Below are positions 52,418 through 61,442 of a stretch of DNA of 64,000 nucleotides, one piece after another. The stretch is from CAIWHR01 sp963734055 (GTDB taxonomy: Bacteria > Pseudomonadota > Gammaproteobacteria > Burkholderiales > Casimicrobiaceae), in assembly GCA_963734055.1 (NCBI GenBank), contig CAVTFQ010000008.1, positions 124,001 to 188,000 of the forward strand. The letters are read 5' to 3'. Every line of letters begins with the position of its first letter. Within the stretch, counting starts at the first letter, position 1. Under the pieces are notes generated by a model. That model searched no databases and was not told the DNA's origin. It saw only the letters and a list, made by a program, of their open reading frames with translations. The position numbers and the translations under genes were made by a program.

Positions 52418-53341
52418 ATGGACAATTCCTCCGTCAGTATCCGCGAAGTCGGCCTGCGCGACGGCCTGCAGAGCATCGCGCGCACCCTGCCGACCGAGCA
52501 CAAGCTCGTCTGGCTGCGCGCCGCGCACGCGGCCGGGCAGCGCGAGATCGAGGTCGGCTCCTTCGTGCCCGCGCGCCTTCTTCCGCAACTCGCCGACACG
52601 GCCGAGATCGTTGCCGCCGCCAGGGCACTGCCCGGTCTCGTGACCTCGGTGCTCGTGCCCAACCTCAAGGGTGCGCAGGCCGCGCTCGAGAGCGGCGCGG
52701 ACTCGATGATGCTGCCGATCTCGGCCAGTCGTGCGCACAGCCTCGCCAACGTGCGCCGGACGCCCGACGAAGCGGTCGCGGAGCTTGGCCGGATCCGTGC
52801 GGCGCGTGATGCCTCGGGCTCGAAGTGCCGCATCGAGGTCGGGCTGTCAACCGCCTTCGGTTGCACGATTCAGGGCCGGGTCGAGGAGTCCGAGGTATTG
52901 CGGCTGCTGCGGGGCGCGCTGGACGCCGGCGCCGACGCCGTGGGGCTGGCCGACACCGTGGGCTATGCCGACCCGCTGCAGGTGAGGCGCCTCTTCGAGA
53001 AGGGTCGCGCGATCGCCGGCGAACGCCTCGACTGCGGCCATTTCCACGACACGCGCGGCCTCGGGCTCGCCAATGTCTACTCCGCCTGGCAGGTGGGGAT
53101 CCGCCGCTTCGACGCATGCCTCGGCGGCATCGGGGGTTGCCCGCACGCTCCCGGCGCGAGCGGCAATGTGTCCACCGAGGACGTGGCGTACCTGTTCGCC
53201 AGCATGGGCGTGCCCACCGGGTTCGATTTCGACGCCCTCCTCGCACTGCGGGCGCAACTCGCAAGCTGGCTCGACGGCGAGCCGCTGCACGGCGCGATCG
53301 CGCGGGCCGGCCTGCCCAAGACGATGGCGCCGGCTGCATGA
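52418..53341 (+). CDS. Hydroxymethylglutaryl-CoA lyase family enzyme
   Basis: This 307-residue TIM-barrel lyase of the DRE-TIM superfamily has EVGLRDGLQ (catalytic Arg/Asp), the metal-binding HFHDTRGLGLAN and the cysteine loop GIGGCPHAPGASGNVSTED, which are diagnostic of HMG-CoA lyases. It would cleave HMG-CoA to acetyl-CoA and acetoacetate, or a related 3-hydroxyacyl-CoA. Its stop overlaps the CoA transferase start (ATGA), and TRAP transporter genes follow, which suggests uptake and degradation of a dicarboxylate. Confidence 0.92.
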   Translation: MDNSSVSIREVGLRDGLQSIARTLPTEHKLVWLRAAHAAGQREIEVGSFVPARLLPQLADTAEIVAAARALPGLVTSVLVPNLKGAQAALESGADSMMLPISASRAHSLANVRRTPDEAVAELGRIRAARDASGSKCRIEVGLSTAFGCTIQGRVEESEVLRLLRGALDAGADAVGLADTVGYADPLQVRRLFEKGRAIAGERLDCGHFHDTRGLGLANVYSAWQVGIRRFDACLGGIGGCPHAPGASGNVSTEDVAYLFASMGVPTGFDFDALLALRAQLASWLDGEPLHGAIARAGLPKTMAPAA

Positions 53342-54570
53342 ACGCTGCACCGCAATCCCCCGAGGCCGCCCACGGCCGGGTGTCCGCCCCGCAGCCGCTG
53401 TCCGGCCTGCGCGTGGTGGAGTTCACCCATATGGTCATGGGCCCGACCTGCGGGATGGTGCTGGCCGATCTCGGTGCCGAGGTGATCAAAGTCGAGCCGA
53501 TCGACGGCGAAGGCACGCGCCGCCTGCTCGGCGCGGGAGCCGGCTTCTTCCCGATGTTCAACCGCAACAAGCTCAGCGTCGGCATCGACCTGCGGCAGCC
53601 CGAGGGCGCCGAAGTGGCGCGACGGCTGGCCGCCTCGGCCGACGTTGTCGCAGAGAACTTCAAGCCGGGCGCGCTGGTGAAGTTCGGCCTCGATTACGCA
53701 TCGCTGTCAGCAACCAACGACCGCCTGATCTACGTCAGCCACAAGGGCTTCCTGCCCGGGCCGTACGACCACCGTACCGCCCTCGACGAGGTCGTGCAGA
53801 TGATGGGCGGGCTCGCGTACATGACGGGCCGTCCGGGCGATCCGCTGCGCGCGGGTACCAGCGTCAACGACATCATGGGGGGTCTCTTCGGCGCCATCGG
53901 TGCTCTCGGCGCGCTGATCCAGCGCGGCATCACGGGCAAGGGCATGGAGGTGCAGTCGGCGCTGTTCGAGAACAACGTGTTCCTGATGGGCCAGCACATG
54001 CTGCAGTACGCCGTGACCGGCAACCACCCGCAGCCGATGCCCGCGCGCGACAATCCGTGGGCGATCTACGATGTCTTTACCGTCGCGGGGGGCGAGCAGA
54101 TCTTCCTGGCCGCGGTGAGCGACGCGCAGTTCCTCGCCTTCTGCGACGTGCTCGGCTTCGCGGACCTCCGGGCCGACCCGGGGCTCGCGACCAACAACCA
54201 GCGCGTGGAGCGGCGAGCGACGCTGCTGCCTATCCTCCGTGCGCGGCTCGCGGACCGCTCGGCGGCCGAGCTGTCGATGCTGTTCGAGCAGGCAGGCCTG
54301 CCGTTTGCGCCGATCCGCCGGCCCGAGGACCTGTTCGACGATCCGCATCTGCTGGCTACCGGCGGCCTTGCCGATATCGTGCTGCCGGACGGCGCCAAGA
54401 CAGGACAGAAGGTGAAAACCACGTTGCTGCCGCTCGCCATGCAGGGCGAGCGTCTGCCGGTGCGACGCGACCCGCCGCGCTTCGCCGCCCACACCGACGC
54501 GCTGCTGGCCGGCGTCGGCTACACGCAGGCCGACATCGCCGGGCTGCGTGAGCGTCGCGCCATCGCCTGA
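53338..54570 (+). CDS. CaiB/BaiF-type CoA transferase
   Basis: This 410-residue class III CoA transferase has the typical opening LSGLRVVEFTHMVMGPTCGMVLADLGAEVIKVE and a catalytic aspartate candidate in the AYMTGRPGDPL/TSVNDIMGG region. It would activate an acid by moving CoA from succinyl-CoA or a similar donor. Translationally coupled to the HMG-CoA lyase gene; the pair is followed by a TRAP system, so the imported substrate is probably activated here and then cleaved by the lyase. Confidence 0.93.
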   Translation: MNAAPQSPEAAHGRVSAPQPLSGLRVVEFTHMVMGPTCGMVLADLGAEVIKVEPIDGEGTRRLLGAGAGFFPMFNRNKLSVGIDLRQPEGAEVARRLAASADVVAENFKPGALVKFGLDYASLSATNDRLIYVSHKGFLPGPYDHRTALDEVVQMMGGLAYMTGRPGDPLRAGTSVNDIMGGLFGAIGALGALIQRGITGKGMEVQSALFENNVFLMGQHMLQYAVTGNHPQPMPARDNPWAIYDVFTVAGGEQIFLAAVSDAQFLAFCDVLGFADLRADPGLATNNQRVERRATLLPILRARLADRSAAELSMLFEQAGLPFAPIRRPEDLFDDPHLLATGGLADIVLPDGAKTGQKVKTTLLPLAMQGERLPVRRDPPRFAAHTDALLAGVGYTQADIAGLRERRAIA

Positions 54571-54607
54571 AATACCGAAAGCCCAACCCCCAACCGGAGG
54601 AACCGGA

Positions 54608-55609
54608 ATGAAGCTACGCCTAGTCCCCGCGCTGCGCCTCGGCCTCGTCGCCGCCACGTCGCTCTGCCTCGCCACCGGTGCGCTGGCGGCCGAGTACACG
54701 ATGCGGTTGAGCCACCAGTTCCCGCCGTCGCACCATTCGGCCAAGAACATGGAGCAGTTCGCCGCCGACGTCAAAGCCGCCACCGGCGGCAAGGTCGAGG
54801 TCCAGATCTTCGGCTCGGCGCAGCTGTTCAAGCCGAACCAGAACCATGCCGCCGTGGCCAGCGGCAAGGTCGAGGCAGCGGCGGTCACCGCCTTCACGCT
54901 CGGCGGCACGATCCCCGAGCTCAACGTCACGCTGATTCCCTACTACGTGACCAGCCTCGAAAAGATGCAGAAGTTCCCCGGCTCCGCGGCGGCGAAGATG
55001 CTCGATGCCAAGCTCGAAGAGAAGGGGGTGCACAACCTGGGGTGGATGATCGACGCCAGCGACGGCATCTTCACCTCGTCCAAGGCGCCGCTCATCAAGC
55101 CGGCTGACTTCAAGGGCGTGAAGATCCGCGGCCTGTCGAAGCTGTTCGACCAAGGCCTGATCGCGATGGGTGCTTCGCCGGCGGCGATGCCTGGCTCGGA
55201 GGTCTACCAGGCGCTGCAGACCGGCGTCATCGACGCCGGCATCACCGGCGTGGCGGCGGCCTACGAGCGCAAGTATTACGAGGTGCAGAAGTACGGCGTG
55301 GCTTCGAACATCATCCTGGCGCACGACATCCTGATCGTGAACCCGGCGTGGTTCAAGAGCCTGCCGCCCGAATTGCGCGAGGCGATCGAGGTCGCCGCGC
55401 ACAAGGCCGAGCTGCGCTCCATTCCGAAGTCGGCCGAGATCCCGCCGCAGGACATCACGAACCTGCGCGACAAGGGAATGGAGGTGACGGTGCTGACGCC
55501 GGCGCAGGAAAAGGCGATGTCCGACGCGATGCAGCCGGCGGTGCTGAAGGCCTTCAGCGCCTCGAGCCCCGACGCGCCCAAGCTGCTGGAGCTCATCAAC
55601 CAGCTTTGA
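54608..55609 (+). CDS. TRAP transporter substrate-binding protein (DctP)
   Basis: This 333-residue periplasmic binding protein has a signal peptide (cleavage near GALAA-EY) and the DctP family segments MRLSHQFPP, SEVYQALQTGVIDAG and the arginine-bearing KGVKIRGLS that usually binds a carboxylate. It starts 37 bp after the CoA transferase with an ACCGGAGGAAC ribosome-binding site. The carboxylate substrate is probably the acid processed by the adjacent enzymes. Confidence 0.95.
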   Translation: MKLRLVPALRLGLVAATSLCLATGALAAEYTMRLSHQFPPSHHSAKNMEQFAADVKAATGGKVEVQIFGSAQLFKPNQNHAAVASGKVEAAAVTAFTLGGTIPELNVTLIPYYVTSLEKMQKFPGSAAAKMLDAKLEEKGVHNLGWMIDASDGIFTSSKAPLIKPADFKGVKIRGLSKLFDQGLIAMGASPAAMPGSEVYQALQTGVIDAGITGVAAAYERKYYEVQKYGVASNIILAHDILIVNPAWFKSLPPELREAIEVAAHKAELRSIPKSAEIPPQDITNLRDKGMEVTVLTPAQEKAMSDAMQPAVLKAFSASSPDAPKLLELINQL

Positions 55610-55613
55610 TGTC

Positions 55614-56174
55614 ATGAAGCCGACGGCGCCCGCGGGCGGCGAGCCCCGCCTCCTGCGCGCGCTGGGCCGCCTGAACTCTGCGCTTTGCGACGGCGCCATC
55701 GCGCTGTCCGCGGCGTCCCTGCTCGTCTCGCTTGCGCTGATCGGATGGGCGGTCGTGATGCGCTACGTGCTCAACCGCCCGCCGGTCTGGACCGACGATG
55801 CGGTCGGCTTCCTGCTCGTCGCCATCGTGATGCTGGCGTCGGCGCAGGTGCTGCGCCGGGCCGAGCACATCGGCGTCGACGTCCTGACCGAGCGCCTCAG
55901 CGGCCGCGCCGCACGCTGGGCGCAGGCCTGGGCCGGGCTGGCGTCCGGCCTGGTGGCGGTGATCCTGGTCGTCAACGGCTGGGAAACGGCGATGGAGTCG
56001 CGCCAGTTCGGCATCGTCACCGAGGGTCGCCTCGAGCTGCCGGTATGGTGGCTGATGCTGCTGCTGCCGCTGGGCGGCTCGCTGATGGCGCTGGTGACCC
56101 TGGAGTCGTTGTGGCGGCTCGCGCTCGGCCTGCCGCCGCTCGCCAACCCCCGCAAGCATGGCGACGAGCAATGA
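55614..56174 (+). CDS. TRAP transporter small permease (DctQ)
   Basis: This 186-residue four-helix membrane protein resembles DctQ: VMRYVLNRPPVWTDDAVGFLLV and the RRAEHIGVDVLTERL motif between helices 2 and 3. It lies between the binding protein and the large permease, overlapping the latter by 4 bp. It scaffolds the transporter. Confidence 0.93.
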   Translation: MKPTAPAGGEPRLLRALGRLNSALCDGAIALSAASLLVSLALIGWAVVMRYVLNRPPVWTDDAVGFLLVAIVMLASAQVLRRAEHIGVDVLTERLSGRAARWAQAWAGLASGLVAVILVVNGWETAMESRQFGIVTEGRLELPVWWLMLLLPLGGSLMALVTLESLWRLALGLPPLANPRKHGDEQ

Positions 56175-57457
56175 CGATCGGGCTGATACTCGTCGGCCTG
56201 GTTGCGCTGCTATTTACCGGTGTCCCGATCTTCGCCGGGCTGTCGATCTTCGGCGGCCTGCTGCTGCTGGGCCAGGGAGGGCTCGCGTCGGTAACGGAGG
56301 TCATCTTCGGCGAGCTCAATCGCTACCTGCTGGTGGCGATCCCGCTCTTCGCGTTCATGGCCCACGTGATGATCCGCAGCAGGATTGTCGACGACCTCTA
56401 TGACACCGCCTACACGCTGACGCGCCACCTGCCGGGCGGCCTGGGCATTGCCACCATCGCCGCCTGCACGATCTTTGCGGCGATTTCCGGCTCGAGCGTG
56501 GCTACAGCGCTGACCATCGGCGCGGTGGCGATCCCGCAGATGCTGCGCTTCGGGTACCCGCGCCAGATGGCGTACGGGCTAGTCGCCGCCGGCGGAACCC
56601 TGGGCATTCTGATTCCGCCGTCGGGCCCGATGGTCCTGTACGGCGTGACCACCGACACCTCGATCGGCGGCCTGTTCATGGCCGGCGTGATCCCCGGCCT
56701 GATGATGGCCGCGATCTTCGCCGGCTGGGCGATGCTGTCGGTCCTCCGGCTGCGCAGCAGCATCAAGCGGGAACCGCGCGCCGGCGGGCGCGAGGCGCTG
56801 GGTGCGATCCGAAAGTCGCTGTGGGCGATTTCCCTTCCGACCTTTGTGCTCGGCGGCATGTATGCCGGCGTCTTCACCGCAACCGAGGCCGCCGCCGCCG
56901 GCTCGCTGCTGGCGTTGGCCGTGGGGAGCCTGGTCTACCGCAAGGTGGGACTGCGGGAAATTTGGGAATCGGCGCTCGACGCGAGCCGCACGTCGGCGAT
57001 GCTGTTCATGATCCTCGCCGGCGCATCGGTGTTCGGGCACGTGCTGACCAAGATGCGGATCCCGCAGCAGCTCGTCGAGACGGTGGTCGCCGCGGATGTG
57101 GGCGCGACCGGCTTCCTGGTGGCGATGATGGTACTGATCTTCGTGCTCGGCATGTTTCTGGAATCGATCTCGATCATCCTCATCACGTCGCCAGTCATCC
57201 TGCCCGTGATGCACCACCTGCACATCAATCCGATCTGGTACGGCATTCTGCTGACCATCAACCTGGAGCTGGCCCAGATCACGCCGCCGGTGGGCATGAA
57301 CCTGTTCACGATCAAGGCCATCACCCGTGCACCCATGGGCGACATCATTCGCGGCTCGGCGCCGTACGTGCTGTTGATGATCCTTGCGATGGCGCTGGTG
57401 ATGATTTTTCCGGAAGTTGCGCTGTGGCTGCCCGGCACGATGATCAATCGGCGTTGA
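56171..57457 (+). CDS. TRAP transporter large permease (DctM)
   Basis: This 428-residue permease with about 12 helices couples Na+ flow to import of the substrate delivered by DctP. Family segments include AAISGSSVATALTIGAVAIPQM, GTLGILIPPSGPM, TEAAAAGSL and ITPPVGMNLF. It ends the five-gene operon (lyase, CoA transferase, dctP, dctQ, dctM). No regulator is next to it. Confidence 0.95.
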   Translation: MTIGLILVGLVALLFTGVPIFAGLSIFGGLLLLGQGGLASVTEVIFGELNRYLLVAIPLFAFMAHVMIRSRIVDDLYDTAYTLTRHLPGGLGIATIAACTIFAAISGSSVATALTIGAVAIPQMLRFGYPRQMAYGLVAAGGTLGILIPPSGPMVLYGVTTDTSIGGLFMAGVIPGLMMAAIFAGWAMLSVLRLRSSIKREPRAGGREALGAIRKSLWAISLPTFVLGGMYAGVFTATEAAAAGSLLALAVGSLVYRKVGLREIWESALDASRTSAMLFMILAGASVFGHVLTKMRIPQQLVETVVAADVGATGFLVAMMVLIFVLGMFLESISIILITSPVILPVMHHLHINPIWYGILLTINLELAQITPPVGMNLFTIKAITRAPMGDIIRGSAPYVLLMILAMALVMIFPEVALWLPGTMINRR

Positions 57458-57499
57458 GTTCAGCCCGGATTGGATGTCGGCTATCGAGCACAATGGCGA

Positions 57500-58993
57500 T
57501 CAGCTTCCGTCGCGGATCACGCGGCACGACTCGATGTCGAAAGTCGCCGCGCCAATCGTCAGCGTTGCTTGATCGCGAAACCCTGCGGCGAATTGGAGGA
57601 ACCGCTCCACGTCGGCGAAATTGCTGGCCAGTCCGAGCGATGCGCGGATGGCGCCGACGCTCTTGCCGCCGCGGCCCTGAATGATCCGGAGGAAGCGCGG
57701 CAGCGTGATGTCGGCGCCCTCCGCCAACCCTGCCCGCATGTCTTCCTCGGTCAGGCCCTCGGCCGTCTCGCCCGCGCCGGGATTGCAGAAGCACCCCGTC
57801 CTGAGCGAGATGCGCTCCCGCCCGGCGAGCTCCTCGATCCGCCGGTAATCGAGCAGACGACCGTCCGGATCGTAGAAGTTCATGGTCACCGTGCCACCGC
57901 GCTGCGACGACGACGCCGGTCCGTAGACGCGAACCATGGGGCGTCCGTTGCTGTGCCGCAGCGCGAGGAGCTCTGTCAGGAGCCAGTCGGTGAGACCATG
58001 GACGCGCGCGTGAATCGTCTCCAATCCGACTCGGCAGAGATGACGGAGGCCGATCTCCACGGCCGGAATGCTCAGGTAGTTCAACGTGCCGTCTTCAAAG
58101 CCCGCTTCGCGCGGCGACAGCACATGCAGGCGCCCCTGCACCGTGGCGAAGTTTACGGTGCCGCCGGCAAACCACGGGCGCCGAAGGCGATTCAGCATCG
58201 CATTGCGGATCAGCAGGCAGCCCACGCCGGTGGGGTAGCCGAACATCTTGTAGAACGAGATCGTCACGAAATCGGGCGTGACCGCGCGCAGATCGAGGCG
58301 GTTGGTCGGCACGAACGCCGCCGCGTCGAGAAGCACGTGCCAGCCGAGGTCGTGCGCGGCGTCGATGAGCGCGAGCGGATGCTTCACGCCGGAGAAGTTC
58401 GACTGCGCGGGATACGCGAGCAGGTTGGCGTGCGTCGGGTCGGCCCGGGCAAGGAGCGCTTCCATGGCGGAGGCGTCAATGCGAAGGTCCGGCACCGTCA
58501 GCGGAGCGTAATCGACGCCGGCGCCTTTTGCGCGCGCGAGCTCGCGGATGCCGTTGACCGAGTTATGGTTGTCGACCGTCAGCAGCAAACGCCCGCCTGC
58601 CTCGAAGGGATACGACTCGCCGACGAGCTTCAACGCCCCGGACGCATTCAGGGTGAAGACGGCGGTGTACTCGTCGGTGCCGTTGAAGAAGGCGAGCACT
58701 GCGGCACGGGTCCGTTCGACCAGCCGCGTCGTGGCGGTCGAACTCGGATTCGCAGAGTGCGGATTGCCGAACACGTGCTCGCCGAGCAGTCGTGCGTGCT
58801 CCCGGACTTGCGAGTCGGCGTACAGACCAGCGCCCGTGTAATCGAGATACGAGTGCTGCCGGGAGTCGAGGCGGCCGTACTCCGCCGCGCGCAACTCGTC
58901 GAGAGCGCCCGTCGCGGAATAGGCCGGGTGCCTTTCGAGAAATCGCGCGAACGCCGTCACAAGGTCGATTCTAGCGCCATCAATCCCCTGCAT
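57500..58993 (-). CDS. Class V aminotransferase (cysteine desulfurase/Moco sulfurase-like)
   Basis: This 497-residue PLP enzyme has a fold-type I core similar to the N-terminal part of molybdenum cofactor sulfurases. Features are YLDYTGAGLYADSQV at the start, NHNSVNGIRELA, LLDAAAFVPTN and the PLP lysine in TISFYKMFGYPTGVGCL. The probable persulfide-carrying cysteine is in RTGCFCNPGAGE. The C-terminal MOSC part of full Moco sulfurases is absent. The sulfur acceptor is unknown. It is convergent with the TRAP operon. Confidence 0.85.
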   Translation of the reverse strand: MQGIDGARIDLVTAFARFLERHPAYSATGALDELRAAEYGRLDSRQHSYLDYTGAGLYADSQVREHARLLGEHVFGNPHSANPSSTATTRLVERTRAAVLAFFNGTDEYTAVFTLNASGALKLVGESYPFEAGGRLLLTVDNHNSVNGIRELARAKGAGVDYAPLTVPDLRIDASAMEALLARADPTHANLLAYPAQSNFSGVKHPLALIDAAHDLGWHVLLDAAAFVPTNRLDLRAVTPDFVTISFYKMFGYPTGVGCLLIRNAMLNRLRRPWFAGGTVNFATVQGRLHVLSPREAGFEDGTLNYLSIPAVEIGLRHLCRVGLETIHARVHGLTDWLLTELLALRHSNGRPMVRVYGPASSSQRGGTVTMNFYDPDGRLLDYRRIEELAGRERISLRTGCFCNPGAGETAEGLTEEDMRAGLAEGADITLPRFLRIIQGRGGKSVGAIRASLGLASNFADVERFLQFAAGFRDQATLTIGAATFDIESCRVIRDGS

Positions 58994-59109
58994 CTCGGGC
59001 TTGACGCGGACTGCCCTTGCCTTGTTCGGCCTGCCGATGGTTGCGGTTCGATGGAGGGCCGATCCCGCTCAGCGCATGACCAGCGGCATCGCTCGACCCA
59101 TGACCCGAG

Positions 59110-59400
59110 TCACGGTCTCACCATCACTTTGATCACCCTTCGCTCGTTCATTGCCCGGTAACCGTCCGGCACTTCTTCCAGACCGACGACGCGGTCGAAC
59201 ACGCGCCCCGGCTCGATCCGGCCCTCGAGAATGTCCGGCAGCAGTTCCTCGATGTAGGCGCGGACCGGAACGGGACCCCCGCTGACGGTGACGCTGTTGT
59301 AGAACGCCGGCAGCGACGCAGGAATCGCATCGTAGTGAGGAACCCCGACGCGGCCGATGGCGCCACCGGGGCGCATCACACCGATAGCCGTGACCCCGCG
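59110..59400 (-). pseudogene. C-terminal fragment of a zinc alcohol dehydrogenase
   Basis: About 95 codons encode the end of a medium-chain zinc-type dehydrogenase: MRPGGAIGRVGVPHYD, then VPVRAYIEELLPDILEG...RVFDRVVGLEEVPDGYRAM. The catalytic domain and most of the Rossmann fold are missing. It is joined to the NmrA-like fragment at about 59390, where ATCGGTGT occurs in both parental contexts, suggesting deletion by short homology. Confidence 0.75.
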
Positions 59401-59741
59401 CGATTGGTGACACCGATGGAAGTCATCAGCGCGACGCGCGCGTTGCGCGAACCGAACGTCGTCAGGACATTGCGCACGCCGCCATAGTCGACGCGCTCGG
59501 CCTCGATCTTTCCGCCACCGTCCGATCCGAGCGTGAACACGACCTCGTCTGTACCAGCGACGGCATCGGGAAGCGTCTCGGGTCGGGTGACGTCGCCGAC
59601 GACCACCTGCGCTTCGCGCGGAAGCTGATGCGCCTTGCGGGCGTCGCGCACGAGGGCGCGCACGGAATGCCCTTCGCGGATCGCCTCACCGACGACGACC
59701 CGTCCAATGCTGCCGGTCGCGCCCACGACGAGCACCATCAT
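59376..59741 (-). pseudogene. N-terminal fragment of an NmrA/NAD(P)-binding protein
   Basis: The frame opens MMVLVVGATGSIGRVVVGEA and continues through VRALVRDARKA, VVVGDVTRPETL and RVALMTSIGVTNR, all typical of NAD(P)H-binding NmrA-like proteins of ~250 aa. It then breaks off and ends GSRLSV. The C-terminal half is replaced by the alcohol dehydrogenase fragment. Confidence 0.75.
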
Positions 59742-59883
59742 GCGTCCCTCCATGCGCGCCGGGTCGCGCCGAGGTGAGCCCGTTCTTCCGGTGCAGCATG
59801 CGCAGGCAGGCGTGCGCGCGCGTCGCGTCGCCCTCGGGCAAGAGCCTGGCGACCTGCGCGCTGCCAATCGGTCTGCTGCATGC

Positions 59884-60045
59884 TCATTGCCCTGGACGCA
59901 CTTCGGCGAGATCGCCGTACCAGTAGGCGGCGGTCACCCCGCCGTCCATGAGGAAGTCACTGCCGGTGATGAACCCGCCGTCCGGGCCCATGAGCAACGC
60001 GCCGACCCCTCCCACCTCGTCCGGCGTGCCGGCGCGAGCAGCCGG
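59884..60045 (-). pseudogene. C-terminal fragment of a short-chain dehydrogenase
   Basis: About 50 codons encode the typical SDR end: GTPDEVGGVGALLMG, GGFITGSDFLMDGG and AYWYGDLAE. A stop codon lies just upstream in frame and no start or catalytic YxxxK region is present, so only the last fifth of the gene remains. Confidence 0.75.
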
Positions 60046-60231
60046 TCGTCAGCCCTGCGCGGCTCACCGAGCCGGACGACCGCCACCGCGCCAGCCAATG
60101 CTGCGGCGGGAGAGGCAGCTAAGAACCAGTGACCGCGCGCGACCATGCTTGTGACCCCCGTCACAGACAGATGTGCGCCCGAACTGCAATCCTGTGCTGA
60201 TCGAAACGCGCAACCCCTACGGAGGGCTGGG

Positions 60232-60409
60232 ATGGACATCGAAGCGGGGCAGGCGACATTGAACGTCGCCTGTCCGCAGTGCAGCGCCGTCAACCAGGTT
60301 GGACGCGAAGGCCTCGCAGACGCGCTCGGAGCCGCGGCGTTCGAACGCCATGTGGCCGGCTCGACCTGCCGCCCGTCGTGTTCGCCAAGGTGAACGCCGA
60401 GGAGGGGCC
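60232..60409 (+). pseudogene. TrxC (thioredoxin 2) remnant lacking the active site
   Basis: The frame begins MDIEAGQATLNVACPQCSAV with a CPxC zinc-ribbon half like TrxC, then GREGLADA is joined directly to AFERHVAGS. After a frame change the sequence reads DLPPVVFAKVNAEE, the part after the active site. The second CxxC of the ribbon and the whole WCGPC region are deleted. The following amidotransferase gene starts at the end of the remnant. Confidence 0.65.
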
Positions 60410-61309
60410 GTGTGCGAGCTGTTCGCCCTGTCGAGCCGCCATGCGACGACGGTGACGTTCTCGCTGGAGAGCTTTGCCCGGCACGGCGGACTCGATGGCC
60501 CGCACAAGGATGGGTGGGGCATCGCGTACTACGTGGACGAGGACGTGCGGCTGGTGAAGGAGCCCGCTCCGGCGGCCGACAGCGCGTGCGTCCGGTTCAT
60601 CCAGGACCATCCGTTCACATCGTCGATGGTCGTGAGCCACATCCGCAGGGCGACGCGCGGCGCGGTGGCGATGAAGAACTGCCAGCCGTTCACCCGCGAG
60701 CTTGCGGGTCGGATGCACCTGTTCGCCCACAACGGCGACCTCGCTCTCGAGCGCCTGCGCCTGCATCGTCCTCTGATCCACTACCGGCCCGTCGGCGATA
60801 CGGACTCGGAGTACGCGTTCTGCGTCCTGTTGGAACAGTTGCGCCGGCTGTGGCTCGGCGTCGGCGTTCCTTCACTCGACGAGCGGTTGGCGGTCGTCGC
60901 GGAATTTGCCGCAGCGATCCGCCCCCTCGGCCCGGCGAACTTCATCTACGCCGATGGCGACGCGACCTTCCTCCACGGGGACCGTCGGTTTCACGGGGAC
61001 GGCCGTGCGCCGCACCCGCCCGGCCTCCACGTCCTGTGCCGGCGCTGCACGGCGCGCGCCGACGCGCCGGACATCGAAGGGCTGGCGCTGGCGTCGGAAG
61101 GCGAGCAGGAGGTGGTGCTAGCGGCGAGCGTGCCGCTCACGGCCGAGCCGGGATGGCGACCGCTCGCCGAGGGCGAGATTGTCGTCGCCGGGAACGGTCG
61201 AATCGTTGCGATACGGTCCCCCGACCTCGCTTCGATCCGCGGCATTGACACGGGATCTTCGGCCATTGAACGACGCCTCGCAGCCTCCGGATCATCGGAC
61301 GGGCGCTGA
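60410..61309 (+). CDS. Class II glutamine amidotransferase (YafJ-like)
   Basis: This 299-residue Ntn-hydrolase domain protein has the nucleophilic Cys2 (start GTG, MCELFALSS), HGGLDGPHKDGWGIAYY, and SHIRRATRGAV with the glutamine-binding region, as in YafJ/EgtC-type proteins. The acceptor of the released ammonia is unknown. The GTG lies after a GAGGAGGGG ribosome-binding site. It follows a stretch of decayed genes, so it may have lost its original neighbours. Confidence 0.9.
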   Translation: MCELFALSSRHATTVTFSLESFARHGGLDGPHKDGWGIAYYVDEDVRLVKEPAPAADSACVRFIQDHPFTSSMVVSHIRRATRGAVAMKNCQPFTRELAGRMHLFAHNGDLALERLRLHRPLIHYRPVGDTDSEYAFCVLLEQLRRLWLGVGVPSLDERLAVVAEFAAAIRPLGPANFIYADGDATFLHGDRRFHGDGRAPHPPGLHVLCRRCTARADAPDIEGLALASEGEQEVVLAASVPLTAEPGWRPLAEGEIVVAGNGRIVAIRSPDLASIRGIDTGSSAIERRLAASGSSDGR

Positions 61310-61442
61310 CACCGAAGCGAAAGCGACAGTCTCACTGCGTCAGGCGCCCCCTCCCGGCGGCTGGACCCCGCAGGGCACGAGCCCTTTCTCGATTCCACTC
61401 GCCGCAAACCCGGAAGGACGGCACGCCGCCGAACCAAGCTGG

